Position numbers and translations under genes: made by a program
Notes under the pieces: generated by a model
Database searches by the model: none
Seen by the model: only the letters and a program-made list of their open reading frames with translations
What the model was told of the DNA's origin: nothing
Shown: piece by piece, positions 1 to 10,667 of the stretch
Layout of the letters: every line of letters starts with the position of its first letter
Position numbering within the stretch: the stretch's first letter is position 1
DNA from: Clarkia xantiana subsp. parviflora
Taxonomy: Eukaryota; Streptophyta; Magnoliopsida; Myrtales; Onagraceae
Assembly: GCA_036873135.1 (NCBI GenBank)
Contig: JAPTYO010000013.1
Coordinates: 22,689,901 to 22,753,900, forward strand
DNA: 64,000 nt
Direction of reading: 5' to 3'

Positions 1-509
1 TGAACTCAGGGAATGGCTATGAACATGAGGATTTGCCTCTAACAAGAGGATTTTCCAGCATGCCATTTTTTAGTTGTGAACATGGGGGTTGCCCTCTCAA
101 GGAGGATGTCGCAGCATGTCACATATAGATAAATATTGGTTTGAACTCAAGATGTAGTGTGTTGTCGACGTTATTTAGAGTAGTCATCATTATTGATAGA
201 GAGCGTTTATGGGCTCATGGTTGACGTCGATAATAGATATGTTGACGTTGTATAATATAAGTCGATTGTTTGCATATAGTGCGATAGCTTGTATTGTTGG
301 TGCAAGTAATATGCGCGTAGTTTGCTACTTGGCGTAATTCCAAAGTAGTATGTATAACGTAGTAATGTACCTACGAAAGTAGATTAACTTCATTAGATAG
401 TTGTTGCATCTACAAAGTTGCAAATAGAGTACTACCACATTCAATCTAGAAAGACTTAGAGTAAGTAAACAATATGTAGATAAAGGGATAGATGATGAGT
501 CCGCCGCCT

Positions 510-1205
510 TCATTGTTGGCTTGACGACGGAGCAAGGTGGTTGTGTGCCACATAACTCTTCAATGCGTCTAGCGCGATGATCTCTTCAATCTCGAATCTT
601 AGAGACAAGCAATCATTGGCGTCGTGCCCCCATGTCTTGTGGTGTTTGCACCACTCATCAATATCCTTGCCTAGAAAAGCTATTTTTGGTTCGAGTGGAA
701 GGGGAAGCTTGTTCTCTAAGAAGTTAACGTATATTTCCTCCACCTCCGTGTTTAGAGGAGTGAAGATGTAATCATTGTTGACGCTTGTGCCTCCATTTGG
801 TTGCTTGTCCAATTGAACTTCCCCTTCCTGGCTGAGAGGTGTACCCCATCCCAGTTCTCGTTCACATGTGATAGCAATGTCCAGCTTATCTTTTAAGTCT
901 GCCATTGTGTGAGTGGTTTGCCATCCACAAATTCTTCCGAAAAAGAGGAAAGATGGAGCATTCATGTGCAAGAAGAATGCGTTGATCACATCTCCCTTCG
1001 TTGCTCTAACAAGAGCGGCGTTGTAGGAAAACCTTCTGAAATAACTCAATATTGGCTCATCCTGTCCCTGCTTGACATCCCAAACACTTTGCCATGCTGG
1101 GAAGCAGATCCTTTCTGGCAGACTTATGAGGCTTAAAACTTGTTCATTGCTTTCTCCATCACCAGACTCAGGGTTCAATCTTCTCTTCTTGTAAGTGTCG
1201 ACCAT
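510..1205 (-). CDS. second gag-like module of element A, downstream of protease
   Basis: An open frame of 231 codons follows the protease region of A, where reverse transcriptase would normally sit. A stretch with EPILSYFRRF and TMADLKDKL resembles the C-terminal part of the retrotransposon gag domain seen in the first gag of elements A and C (compare ESLADYYVRF and SMEELAARV there). Near the C terminus, EWCKHHKTWGHDANDC matches the spacing of the degenerate Cys/His knuckle in these gags, followed by the same amphipathic tail (IEEIIALDAL). The homologous module in element C lies in frame with the protease. The role is unknown; a structural or RNA-binding protein is inferred from the homology. 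Confidence 0.75.
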   Translation of the reverse strand: MVDTYKKRRLNPESGDGESNEQVLSLISLPERICFPAWQSVWDVKQGQDEPILSYFRRFSYNAALVRATKGDVINAFFLHMNAPSFLFFGRICGWQTTHTMADLKDKLDIAITCERELGWGTPLSQEGEVQLDKQPNGGTSVNNDYIFTPLNTEVEEIYVNFLENKLPLPLEPKIAFLGKDIDEWCKHHKTWGHDANDCLSLRFEIEEIIALDALKSYVAHNHLAPSSSQQ

Positions 1206-2160
1206 TGATATGGTGACATGTTGTCTGATTCTTAGTGCATTGACATAACACTTTTATGCCATTTTCTGATCTCCCAGTACTTCGCCAATTCCATTTCTTG
1301 TTGGGAACTTCATCTTTTGGTGAACAGTGGATGGAACGATCTCGTAAGGGTTTATTGTTGTCCTTCCCAAGATTCCATTGTATGCACCTAGAGCTTCCAC
1401 CACCACAAAGGTGACGTCGACGCTGAGTGTTTTCCATCATTCGCCAAAGATGATTGGTAATGTAATTGTTCCCAATGGACAAGTTGCAGCACCAGCGAAG
1501 CTAACCAAAGTGAAGGTCCTCGGAGTAAGGTCTGCTATTGTCTTTCCCGATTGTTCGAGCACTCCCACATGCAATATGTCGGCAGAACTGCCTCCGTCTA
1601 CTAAAACGTGCTTCACGTCATATCCATCGATGTCCATTGTTATAACGAGGGCGTCGTCATGAGGGTAGACAATGTGCTTCATGTCCTTCCTTGAAAATTG
1701 GATGACAACGTCGTCTTCTTCAGGTTGGCGTCGCTTCCTATATTTAGGAAGTGTCTTTACTTATGAAGCGTAGACATCTCTTGAATTAGACACGTGACCC
1801 CCAGCAGCTGGGCCCCCGTGAATGATGTTGATTACTCTTCTTTTGACATGAGGTGGGTTATCATTCGCTTTTTCTTTGCCTTTGCCTTTTCTTGACGACT
1901 CTGCATTGGCCTTCCTTGGACGTTTGTCACCTTGGTCGACGTAGTGCTTCAGTTCTCCTTTGAGCACGAAATTGTTTATGCGGAATCTCAGACTTACACA
2001 GCTGTCTGTTTCATGGCCATATACCCCATGGTTTTCACACCACTTGTCCTCTTCTTTTCCCAACGGGCCTTTGCGGAAGTTGAAAGACTCTTTCCACATT
2101 TTGGTTTCTTTCATCTCTTTCAAGATAACAGTGGCACCTTCAAAGGAATGCAATCAGTGA
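1206..2160 (-). pseudogene. element A knuckle, linker and aspartic protease, frame-broken
   Basis: Fragments in different frames line up with the intact stretch of element C. At 1761-2153 are the gag knuckle (KWCENHGVYGHETDSC) and the [17 protein letters not shown] linker, ending at an in-frame TAA where C has Gln. At 1437-1682 is the retropepsin core with [11 protein letters not shown], whose Asp is the catalytic residue. A third frame (1168-1482) covers the [12 protein letters not shown] end of the protease domain. The frame changes are consistent with simple indels. The order is the same as in element C. Confidence 0.75.
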
Positions 2161-3663
2161 TATTAATCTCTTTGGGCTTTTGGAAGTCCGACTGAAATGG
2201 TCTTTTTTGCTGTGGTTGCCACTGCCTATTTTGCTGGTTGCCTTGCGGTGGTCTCGCTGGCTTGTTGTTATCCTTTGCACGAGCAGCACTCATCTTAGCT
2301 TTGTTTTGTTGCCTGGACCTTTCCAGGTCCACGAATCGTTTACTCTTGATGCCAACTCTTCAAGTGTCTCAGCAGGGCGTTTGGACATCTTCTCGGTGAG
2401 TGCATATCCTTTATGACCCATGTTGTTTATAAATGCTCGAACTATCTCACCCTCGGTCAAATTTCCTTAAATGTCAGGAATGTTTTGGTTGAAATAGATG
2501 TAGTAATCCGTCAACGATTCTTCGTTTAGCTGCTGTACATCATTCAACGCGTTTGATCCTTTTAGGAGCGTGCGTTCTCCCATATATCGCTGTATGAACT
2601 TTGCCTTCAAATATGGCCAAGAGGTTACACTCCCACATGGAAGCGAGAAGAACCAGCGCGCTGTCGTTCCTGCCAGATTTTGGGGAAACGTCATGGCCAC
2701 ATGATGAGGATTCTCGGTTCTCTCGAGTAGAGAGGCTTCATGCTGCTGCACATGCTCGATTGGGTCTCCATTTCCTCGATATTTATCTATCCGGATTTCG
2801 TAGAGCACATCAAGCACACAGATATGCACAAGTCCATCAGTGAAGGGGTGAGACGCGTTCTCCGTCAACGGGTGTATGCCTTTCATTTTAGATTCTTTCA
2901 TCTTCTGTTCAATTATGGCCTCCAGCCCCTTTGACGTGAGCCCTGCGATTGGGACGTCATTATTGACCATTGGTCTTCTCCAACCGGTATTGCGATACAT
3001 CCCTGCATGCTCTTGGCTTGTTTCCTGGAAGGAACTCTCCTTGTAGTATTGATGTGAGCGTGGAAGCGGAGGTTGCCTCCACGTCTCTTCTTGACCATGC
3101 GTCCTATCATAGGGAGTGTATGAACGCGTCGCTCCCTGTCTTGATTCATTCCTTGCTTGCTGATATTGAAATGTATCTTCCGGATATTGTTCTCCTCCCT
3201 GGAAGGGGGTCTCTTGGCGGGCAACGTTTCCTGAAATTGCCCTTGCTGGCATGGCCTGACCATTGAATGGTGGCGGTGGTGGAGGAGGTGGCATATATCC
3301 TTGGCTTCTTAAAGTCTCCATGAAAGCTAACAACTCTTCCAGCGCAGCCATCATGGCAGGAGTCACTATTGGAGCTGGGTTTGCACCTCTTTGCGTGCTT
3401 CCCGCAGGCATTCCGTACGCTCCATGCTCGTAACCTGGCGGAGGTGTGTTGTGCACTTCTGGTTCATGCTGTGCTGCCGGCACACTTCTTGCAGGCACGG
3501 AGGAAGCAGTTGAGGTAGCCTCAGGGATGTGAGATGGTCCCGACTGACTCCTTTCTAGTACATGTCTGCTTGATTGCTCAACACTTGTCTTCCTCGGATG
3601 ACCTGGGCCTTTCTTCTTTTCTTGCAGGTTAACACTGTCGGGAGGAGGATGATTGCTCGTCAT
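2120..3663 (-). pseudogene. element A gag (capsid-like), broken
   Basis: The frame opens with ATG at 3663 (MTSNHPPPDS), just inside the primer binding site, as in elements B and C. The N-terminal third is Pro/Gln-rich and low complexity. The capsid-like core follows (ASLLERTENPHHVAMTF, WFFSLP, KFIQRYMGERTLL), typical of plant Ty3/gypsy retrotransposon gag domains. The long frame ends at a TAA near 2467 where element C reads Gln (DIQGN). The remainder continues in other frames to about 2120. It would form the virus-like particle shell if intact; this copy cannot make a full protein. Confidence 0.8.
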
Positions 3664-3690
3664 AGCTTGTGGTGCAATGTAGCTTCTTGT

Positions 3691-3712
3691 TCGAATCCTG
3701 CGGACGGCGCCA
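3691..3712 (-). other. primer binding site of element A
   Basis: On the minus strand TGGCGCCGTCCGCAGGATTC lies two bases inside the LTR edge. TGGCGCC is the usual Tat/Ogre-type PBS start (tRNA-Arg has been reported for Ogre; the tRNA here is not verified). The following ATTCGAA could extend pairing into a tRNA T-arm. Confidence 0.7.
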
Positions 3713-3714
3713 AA

Positions 3715-4332
3715 TGTTTCGTCTGAACCCGCTTGATCTGACGGACTCGAAGAATCTTCAATTTGTTCGCTGTGTTCGGTCCTTCAACTCCACGCTCATA
3801 ACTTCAAGCTTGTCATCCGGACCTGCACACAGGGGCAATAATCAGCACGGAGGGAGGGGGGGGGGGTGGTGCCGGTTGAGCTCTCTCCGATGCTAAAATG
3901 AGAATTCTAGAGAGAGAAAGTTAGAGAGAAGTCAGAGCTCTTAAGCCAATCTCCAGTGAATGTCCATAAAATGGATGGCCTAGGCTCCCTATTTATAGGC
4001 AACCTTAGAACCGATCCCGGTTTTTATGCGGTTCGACGCCGGTTTAAAGGAAAGTGTGAGTCGTCGTCTGGTTTGATCGAGGTTGGCTATGAGAAAACTC
4101 TAACTTGGTGTGAGGACACAAATGGGATACACGCGCTGCAGATGACGACTCGGGTCACGTCGGGTTCAGACGATCCTGGCGCGATTCGGGTCGTCTAGGG
4201 CAATCCGGACGCGTGTGTCGCGCGTCCGGACTGTTTTATACCTCAGAAGTGTATTATGTCGTTTATGTGGTTTTGATGTGTTTGTGAAGTCCGGAATGTA
4301 AATATGAACCCGAATTGGGCATATATCCATCA
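3715..4332 (-). repeat. 5' LTR of element A (618 bp)
   Basis: On the plus strand it runs from TGTTTCGTCTG to ATATATCCATCA. On the element strand it therefore starts TGATGGATATATGCCC, matching the LTR starts of B and C. It contains a poly-G tract next to a short inverted repeat (near 3846-3885) and the leader motif shared with B, C and D (ctctctccgatgct). The other LTR lies outside the window. Confidence 0.8.
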
Positions 4333-4453
4333 TATGTTAATTTGGGTATCAGAGTTACGATTAGAGCAATTTGAGCTCAGATATTTAGGTTAGTTAATTG
4401 GATCATTAGTGGTTATCACCCCTAACTTCTAGGGTAGATTTTGGGGCGTGACA
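4333..4453 (-). repeat. possible remnant of another Ty3/gypsy LTR, interrupted by element A
   Basis: Read on the minus strand the segment starts TGTCACGCCCCAAAA, a start common in plant chromovirus LTRs, and includes CTCTGATACCCAAATT, which resembles the reverse of a Met-tRNA primer site. It stops at the edge of element A. No internal coding sequence is visible, so this is a weak call. Confidence 0.35.
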
Positions 4454-4923
4454 ATATGGGGTGAGATATGCTTAAACTCTCAAACTCTCGACCTCATGAA
4501 TATAGAATAGATAAACAAATATAGAAAAATAAATTGGATGAGAGAGACTCGAATTCTCGACTTCAAAATTAATGAATCGATATATAGTTAATTTTATTTT
4601 TTATTTTTTAACTAATCTAAATTTTAATACACTGATGTCGCTCATTCTCACAATTTTTAACGATCATAATCACCGGTTTCATCAGGTGTTTTTTTTTTTG
4701 TATTACAAGATTATTTCCACAATTTCAAATCGAGGGTATTAATGTTAAAGTCTTCTTTAATATAGAATTTATAGAGGAATTCGAAGTTGTTCATACCTAT
4801 AAACACAAATCGATTTACCAATTAATCCAACCAATATTAAAATTAACAGTTAATCCAACTAATTTCGTGATTCGAAATTAGTACAAATCTGAAAACGCAA
4901 CTTAATTGAATGATTCCAATAAG

Positions 4924-4954
<31 letters not shown>

Positions 4955-5162
4955 CTCTAAAAAATAGAAATGTAATTTCATGGATAGAGTAAATGAGAGC
5001 CGCCACCGAGGACCGCTGTGGCGTGTCCGCGTGGTTGGTTATTATGTATGGAGCTTCGCGAAGGAGAAGGGTGGACAGCTCATGGGCTCGCGTGAAAGCA
5101 CTGTGATGGTAAATCATAAAGAAGAGTGGCTAATTTGCGAAGTGCATCCCCCCAAATTTATG
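4454..5162. other. AT-rich intergenic stretch, no gene seen
   Basis: Nothing protein-like was found. It holds a T-run near 4690 and an (AAT)n microsatellite at about 4928-4952. Confidence 0.5.
4928..4952. repeat. (AAT)n microsatellite
   Basis: About eight perfect tandem ATA/AAT triplets in AT-rich noncoding DNA. Confidence 0.9.
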
Positions 5163-7580
5163 AAGTAATTATACTGATCTTGGGATTTTAATTAAATTGG
5201 TACTTGGACTAACAGTCCAAAACGAATTGGTACTTCCATTAAAATTTGTGACAAATTGGTGCCAGAGTTAACCTGGGTGTTGCACCGTCAGAATTTCTGA
5301 TTAAAACTCATGGAATCGAATACGTGCGGAGCACGTGACCATTTTTTGCACCAGAGACAAAAAAAAAGACATGAAAAGACCAAAATACCCTTATTGCATA
5401 ATGAAGAATAGATGAACTCAAAATTTTGGAATCAAATATCTCACTCATTTCTTTATCTTTTGGATGAATTTTTTTTGAACCCGCAAATAGCCGTAAGGCG
5501 ATTTGCCCATCTTATTTTTCAATAAACTCTGTTTTCCATGTTAAATCATTCTTTTTTATACCAAAATCCTCCGCATTCTAACATTTATCACTCTTGATCA
5601 CCAACTTTTCTTACTAATTGGATTTCAATACTACCATCAAACCGTTGCTCTTGCCCATGCACTTGTCGCGCTTTCCACCAACTTGAAATAAAAACGTATA
5701 TTACTTTGAAACATTTATATTAACCCAGGTACCAAATCTGCAATTTGTGCTTATAAAACATCATTTTTTCATGAAAAAAAGTTCACCAATTCTTGATGAA
5801 TCCTCTTTTTTATTGAAAAATCTTCTCATTTTGTTGACAATTCTCAAGTTTTTCATCTGCAGCAACCATCATCTTTTTTACCTTGACATGGGGGAAAATT
5901 TTGCAAGAAGGTTCTACACGTGCCCCAGGGCCGACCCAAGGGTAAGGCCACTAAAGCTAGGGCTTTAGGCCCCCCGAAAAAATGAGACCTCATATATATT
6001 ATTAAATAACTAAGTCCACTTCAACCATGACAACAAAAGGTCTAATTCAACAAAAAAATAAAGCAACTTTCCATTATTTTTGGACCAGCGATAAGATTGT
6101 CTTAATTATAGTCAATTTAAGTAATTAAGCCATCATTTATTGAGCCAACTATAAAGCCTATTATAGTCAATGTAAGAAATTAATTATATATACATTATAC
6201 TTTATTTCGAAAAATGAAATTATATTGTCAAATGAAAAAAATATTTAGAAAAAAATTGAGTAGAAATATTTTATTAGCAATTTTTTTTCTTTAAAAGCTC
6301 CAAAATTAATTTTTAAATAAGACATTACTAATAATAGTCAATTTAAGTATTTCGTAAAAAATTATAAATGCCCCGTATTTAATTTTAGCTTTAGGTCTCG
6401 GTCCCTCTTGGGACGGCGCTGGTGCCCTATATGGAATGTAAATGTTTGTTCGTTCAATTGTAAACAATTTGTTGTTGTTTTTACCCCCTCCCCCCAATTG
6501 CTAATTTAGTGTTTCGAGTTAGCCGATTACAAAAGAAGCAGGTTGTCCGTATTTCGAATGGTACGATGTCAATGTGTGTCATCATGCTAAGAGAGTTTAT
6601 GCCAAGGTAAAAAAGATGATGGCAGCTGCAGATGAAAAATTTGAGAAGTATCAACAAAATGAGAAGATTTTTTAAGAAAAATGAGAAGATTCATCATGAA
6701 ATGGTGATTTATTTATTTTGTTTTTTTCATGAAAAATAGATTCTTTATAAGCACAAGTTGTATATGCATGAAGAGAAAGTGAAGAGTTATAAATTTGTTG
6801 TTGTCATACTATTTCTGTTGTTTTTCATTTATGCATATGGTTTCTAGATATGTTTGTTTAAGATGTTCTGTCTTTTGTTGTTTTTGTTGTAACTGTTTCA
6901 ATTTGGTGTATGACAAAAATTCGATGTTCTCTTTAATTATATGAGTAGTTCTAAGTGTTTCAATTTGATATCTGAGTTAATATGGATGTTTCAAAGTAGT
7001 ATACATTTTTATCTCAAGTCGGTGGAAAGCGCGACAAGTGCATGGGCAAGACCAACGGTTTCATGGTATTATTGGAATCCAGTTAGTTAGAAAAGTGGGT
7101 GATCAAGGGTGATAAGTGTTAGAAAGCGGTGTTAGAATGCCGTGGAGTTTGATATAAAAATGTATGAATTAACATGGAAAACAATGTTTATTGAAAAAAT
7201 TAAATGGGCAAATCGCCTTACGGCTATTTTGTTTGCATAGATCTCGAAAAGTTATGGAGGTTTAAAAAAATTCGTCCAAAAAGATGAAAAATGAGTGAGA
7301 TATTGGGTTCCAAAGTTTTGAGTTCATCTATTATTCATTCTGCAATAAGGGTATTTTGGTATTTTCATGTCTTTTTTTTTGCTAATGGCACCAACAATGA
7401 TAACGTGCTCCACACGTGACCGATTCCGTGAGTTTTAACCATAAATTATAACGGTGCAACACCATGTTAACTTGTGTACTAATTTGTCATAAAATTTAGT
7501 GCAGTACCAATTCGTTTTTGGCTGTTAACTCAAATACCAATTCGGTTAAAATCCTTATAAAGTATGATACTACCGTAGTA
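5163..7580. mobile_element. large inverted-repeat (foldback) element
   Basis: The left arm (about 5163-5890) reappears inverted at about 6600-7580. Matching landmarks are aaacgaattggtact (left) against agtaccaattcgttttt (right), the CACGTG block near 5325 and 7415, gcacttgtcgcgctttccacc near 5660 against its complement near 7025, and catctgcagc near 5855 against gctgcagatg near 6625. The arms are imperfect and the right arm has extra sequence near 6770-7000. No transposase is visible. Long arms suggest a non-autonomous Mutator-like or foldback element, but no clear TSD was found. Confidence 0.7.
5926..6421. mobile_element. hAT-like MITE inside the inverted-repeat element (496 bp)
   Basis: The left end CAGGGCCGACCCAAG and right end CTTGGGACGGCGCTG are imperfect terminal inverted repeats. 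Direct repeats gtgccc flank it at 5920-5925 and 6422-6427. That is shorter than the 8 bp usual for hAT, so class assignment rests on the CAGGGCCG-type end. It is non-coding and sits in the loop of the larger inverted repeat. Confidence 0.65.
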
Positions 7581-8032
7581 TTATAGTCGATCCCACAACC
7601 TGCGTAGGTTTAAAAAAAATTTGAAATCACCCCTTCTTTCGTTCGATTTTAACCTTCTTTTTTATGCGTGGGAATTATGATCAATCTATGTTGGGTTTAG
7701 GCCAATTTTTTTATTTGTGAAGTAACAAATTAACGGAATTTTAGTTGAAAAAAAAACCCTAAATTAGTTAGGCCCAAAAACGTTTATTAGTTAGGACAGC
7801 AAACCTAAATTAGTCGGGGTTCGATTTAACCTAGGGCCCATATATATAATCTAAACATGGTTGTCTATCAATGCTAATCAGGAATCGGTACGGATCCAGA
7901 CTCATAAAGCTCTCATGGGCTCCAAATGGACCCTCACTGTGCCCAATTTTTTTCAAACAAATATTCAAATCTATCTATATAATATATAATTTGGATCTAT
8001 GTAATATAATATATAATTTGGATACATATAAA
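7581..8032. other. noncoding flank; possible Helitron 5' end at 7970
   Basis: No gene was found. At 7970, preceded by A, TCTATCTATATAATATATAA resembles the 5' starts of the Helitrons at 16442 and 47156. The partner 3' end could be the one at 46923, with all the nested elements lying between. This is speculative. Confidence 0.3.
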
Positions 8033-8198
8033 TAGTGGCGGAGCCAGCAAATCAATGAGGGAAATTTTTAAATATAAAAAAAAAATCTACACAAAAATTA
8101 AGTTAGCATTTTTATAATTAATTATTTTAGTAATTATATCTATTTATAAATTTGATCATTTTAGGTAAAGAAAAGAAAAAGAAAAAAAATAGAGGATT

Positions 8199-8919
8199 TG
8201 TTGCGTCCTGGATGAACTGGGTCGTGGGGACGCGTCTGTTCGTATGGTTCTGCGGGTTTTCAGGCTGTAACCCTTCGTCTGAAAGAGGTTTGTGCCACTG
8301 ACGAGTGTTCGGTTGATTCCCGGAAAGGTTTGTGTCTCAAAGCGCGGTTGTGTCTCAAGGGGGCGTCTGAGTCTCAGAAGGCGGTGGTCTGTGCACAAAT
8401 CCGGATGTCTGGGCGACGATTCCTGCACAAAGGACCGGTACTAGCACGGAGAGGGGGGGGGGGGGGGGGGTGGTGCTAGCGGAGCCCTCTCCGAAGCTTA
8501 AGTCACTATAGGGCTAAAAGAGTAATTATAGAGAGAGAAAATATTTCTAGAGAGAAGTCAGAGCTCAAAATACCAAAGTTAAGCAAATGAGAGGATGTGT
8601 GAAAATGGGTGGCCAAGGCCACCCTCTATTTATAGGCTTCCTTGGGACTGGACCCGGTTTTAGAGCGGTTTGATGACGGTTCAAAAGCAAGCGGTAACCG
8701 TCATCCATATTGGTAATGCGTGAACTTGACTTCTCTACACGTAACGGTAATCGCGGAAACGGTAATCGCACGATACCCGTAATGCAATCCGGACGCGCGT
8801 AATACGCTTCCGGACCGTTTTGACCCTTTGGGAGACGTTTTTCAAGTCGAGATGTAATTTTGACGTGTTTACGAGGCCCGAAATATAAATACGAACCCGA
8901 ATCGGACATATATCCATCA
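8199..8919 (-). repeat. 3' LTR of element B (721 bp)
   Basis: On the plus strand TGTTGCGTCCTGG through CATATATCCATCA. It carries a TATA-like ctatttatagg near 8625-8637 (element strand CCTATAAATAG), a run of about 19 G near 8452-8470, and the GCTAGC-type hairpin arms around it. It lacks a palindromic segment of about 54 bp that is present in the other LTR. Confidence 0.93.
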
Positions 8920-8936
8920 CTTGCCCCCGAGTCAAG
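8920..8936 (-). other. polypurine tract of element B
   Basis: On the element strand TTGACTCGGGGGCAAG abuts the 3' LTR start TGATGG. The same tract precedes the 3' LTR of element C. It would prime plus-strand DNA synthesis. Confidence 0.75.
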
Positions 8937-9461
8937 TAATCGGTTTAGAACCTTTCTTGACTCTATTTTTAAGTTAGGATACGTGTCCAATTTGAGTTTG
9001 ACGCTAACCTTTTGGTTTTGGTTGTTGGTTGGATGTAGACATCTTGATTTCGTCCGTCCTTTGATTTCCCGACCGAATGACTTTGTTTCCTGTCATCACG
9101 GTTAGTGCAATAGGGAATGCGCATACGTAGCGTGCAAGTATGGTTACCGTTAGGGATATAAGCAATTAGCAATACATCATGCGAACATGCTTTTATCAAC
9201 ATGCGTGCACAAGTAACGGTCATGGCAAGATCGTAATTACGCGATGCAAGAAATATAATCCGCACACTTCTAAAACGACTTAGCGATTATCAAATCATGA
9301 ATCATGCGATATGGAAATATACGCGTAGTGTGACGGGTTTGATACGTGCAATATCAAAGTAATCACGTACGTAGGAGTAGATATTTAGAAGAGAGGGTGG
9401 AGTATACCATAAGTGTTTAGGCGTGAGTGTAGATGAGTTACTCCTTTAATCCTTATCATCA

Positions 9462-10206
9462 AGGCATCTTTTGGGATATGTAACTACACAAATCCCCAAT
9501 CATTCTTCCAGCACCTTGGGAATTCATTATTCCTTCTTCTTTGCAGGTAATTCCTTCATCATTTCCAGAAATTGTTTGTGTGTTCATAGTTTCTTCACCG
9601 TCGTAAAGCTTAGGCATATCCCGAAAGTTTCGTGTTTGATCCTTGACTTGTTTTCAGAAATTGACACCACCATTCGACTCAGATTGTCACGAGGATTCCA
9701 GCGCCGCCTTCGGAATCACCTGGAGACGCCGGACGCGCCCTCACGCGCCGCCGCGTGAGACTCGCCTTGCCGGCGCGTGTGACCCACGCGCCGCCTTCCC
9801 GTGCTACGTTCGTCGCGGTCCTTACCTTTCTGAAATCGTCTCGACGAGGGGAGTCCATTGTGATACTTTTCGTCAAGTTTTGAGGTAATCTGGAAACTCG
9901 ATTTTACAGGACAGCTTCGACTTGATTTCGAATGTCGCCGTATTGTTGTTCGTTTGAGCTATTTGTTGTTGTTGTCGTATGGAACTGCTTATTGGTGCTT
10001 GTACGTCGAATAATTGCTGATTAGTTGCCATTATTATCGTCGTTAGTTCATGCCTTAGACGATTTTTCACTTCCGTGGATAGTTGAGGTAGAATTCCCCG
10101 ATTGGACATATTGCCCCCGTGTCTTTGTGTAGAGGCTTTTTGGTCGGTATGCGTAGTTTTTTCCCTTGGCGGTTTTTTGGTTGACGGGGATTGCCAAACG
10201 ACTTTA
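9462..10206. other. B-specific segment of about 745 bp absent from element C
   Basis: Sequence on both sides (atcatcaagg to the left, ggagtaatcgtttgttg to the right) is contiguous in element C near 44570-44610 (complement), so B has extra DNA here. It includes a GC-rich block (9710-9800), intron-like signals (ctttgcaggtaat near 9540), and a small minus-strand open frame (9873-10109) with a Gln-rich stretch that I do not recognise. It may be captured host sequence or another insertion. No clear TSD was seen beyond agg. Confidence 0.45.
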
Positions 10207-10344
10207 GGAGTAATCGTTTGTTGTTTTGACGCCTTAGAAAAATAATTTTTCTAAGTGTTGTCGCGTTTGATCCTTGCGGTTCGTCGCGTTAGTCCCACCG
10301 TTTGCATGATAGCCTCTTAAGACGTTAGTCCCTTTTATCGTACG

Positions 10345-10500
10345 TACCAACTTTGCTATGCGCGTTAACTTTTGCTACGCGCGTTGACTTTTGCTACGTG
10401 CGTTGACTTTTGCTACGCGCGTTGACTTTTGCTACGCGCGTTGACTTTTGCTACGTGCGTTGACTTTTGCTACGCGCGTTGGCTTTTGCTCGGTTCTTTG
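10345..10500. repeat. 21-bp minisatellite of element B
   Basis: About seven tandem copies of gctacgcgcgttgactttt, with a C/T variant at the acgc/acgt position. Element C has a related but 18-bp array (gcgcgtatcaaagtcaac) at the equivalent place, upstream of the antisense gene. Confidence 0.9.
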
Positions 10501-10667
10501 CAGATTATGAAGTCGTAGTAACCACTTGCGGAATTCCCTTCCTTTTGACCGAGTTGTTGTTATGAGTAAGTCCTTCATTCCTACTCTGAACATTTTTGAG
10601 CATTTTGATACTCATAATGGATAGCCTTTTTAAACGGCTATATGTCTTTCGTGAATTCATATTGCAG

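Larger units (their letters stand above)
1..4332 (-). mobile_element. Tat-like LTR retrotransposon A, pol-less, left part outside window
   Basis: Read on the minus strand the order is 5' LTR (3715-4332), primer binding site, gag, protease, then a second gag-like module ending at 510. No reverse transcriptase, RNase H or integrase lies where they should follow the protease. The first 130 bases match the downstream noncoding part of element B near 13330-13450, so the antisense gene and 3' LTR probably lie left of the window. Reading frames are broken by several stops and shifts. The right LTR edge carries the family's TGATGGATA-type terminus. The TSD cannot be checked because the other end is missing. 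Confidence 0.85.

Noticed and set aside
4321..4420. ggtatcagagttacga as a Met-tRNA PBS of a further retrotransposon on the plus strand
   Set aside because: Lacks an adjoining LTR end in that orientation; kept only as a low-confidence remnant in reverse orientation.
8156..8428. Open frame MQESSPRHPDLC in both B LTRs
   Set aside because: LTR leader sequence upstream of the PBS. The B gag-pro start is better placed at 20041, matching C.
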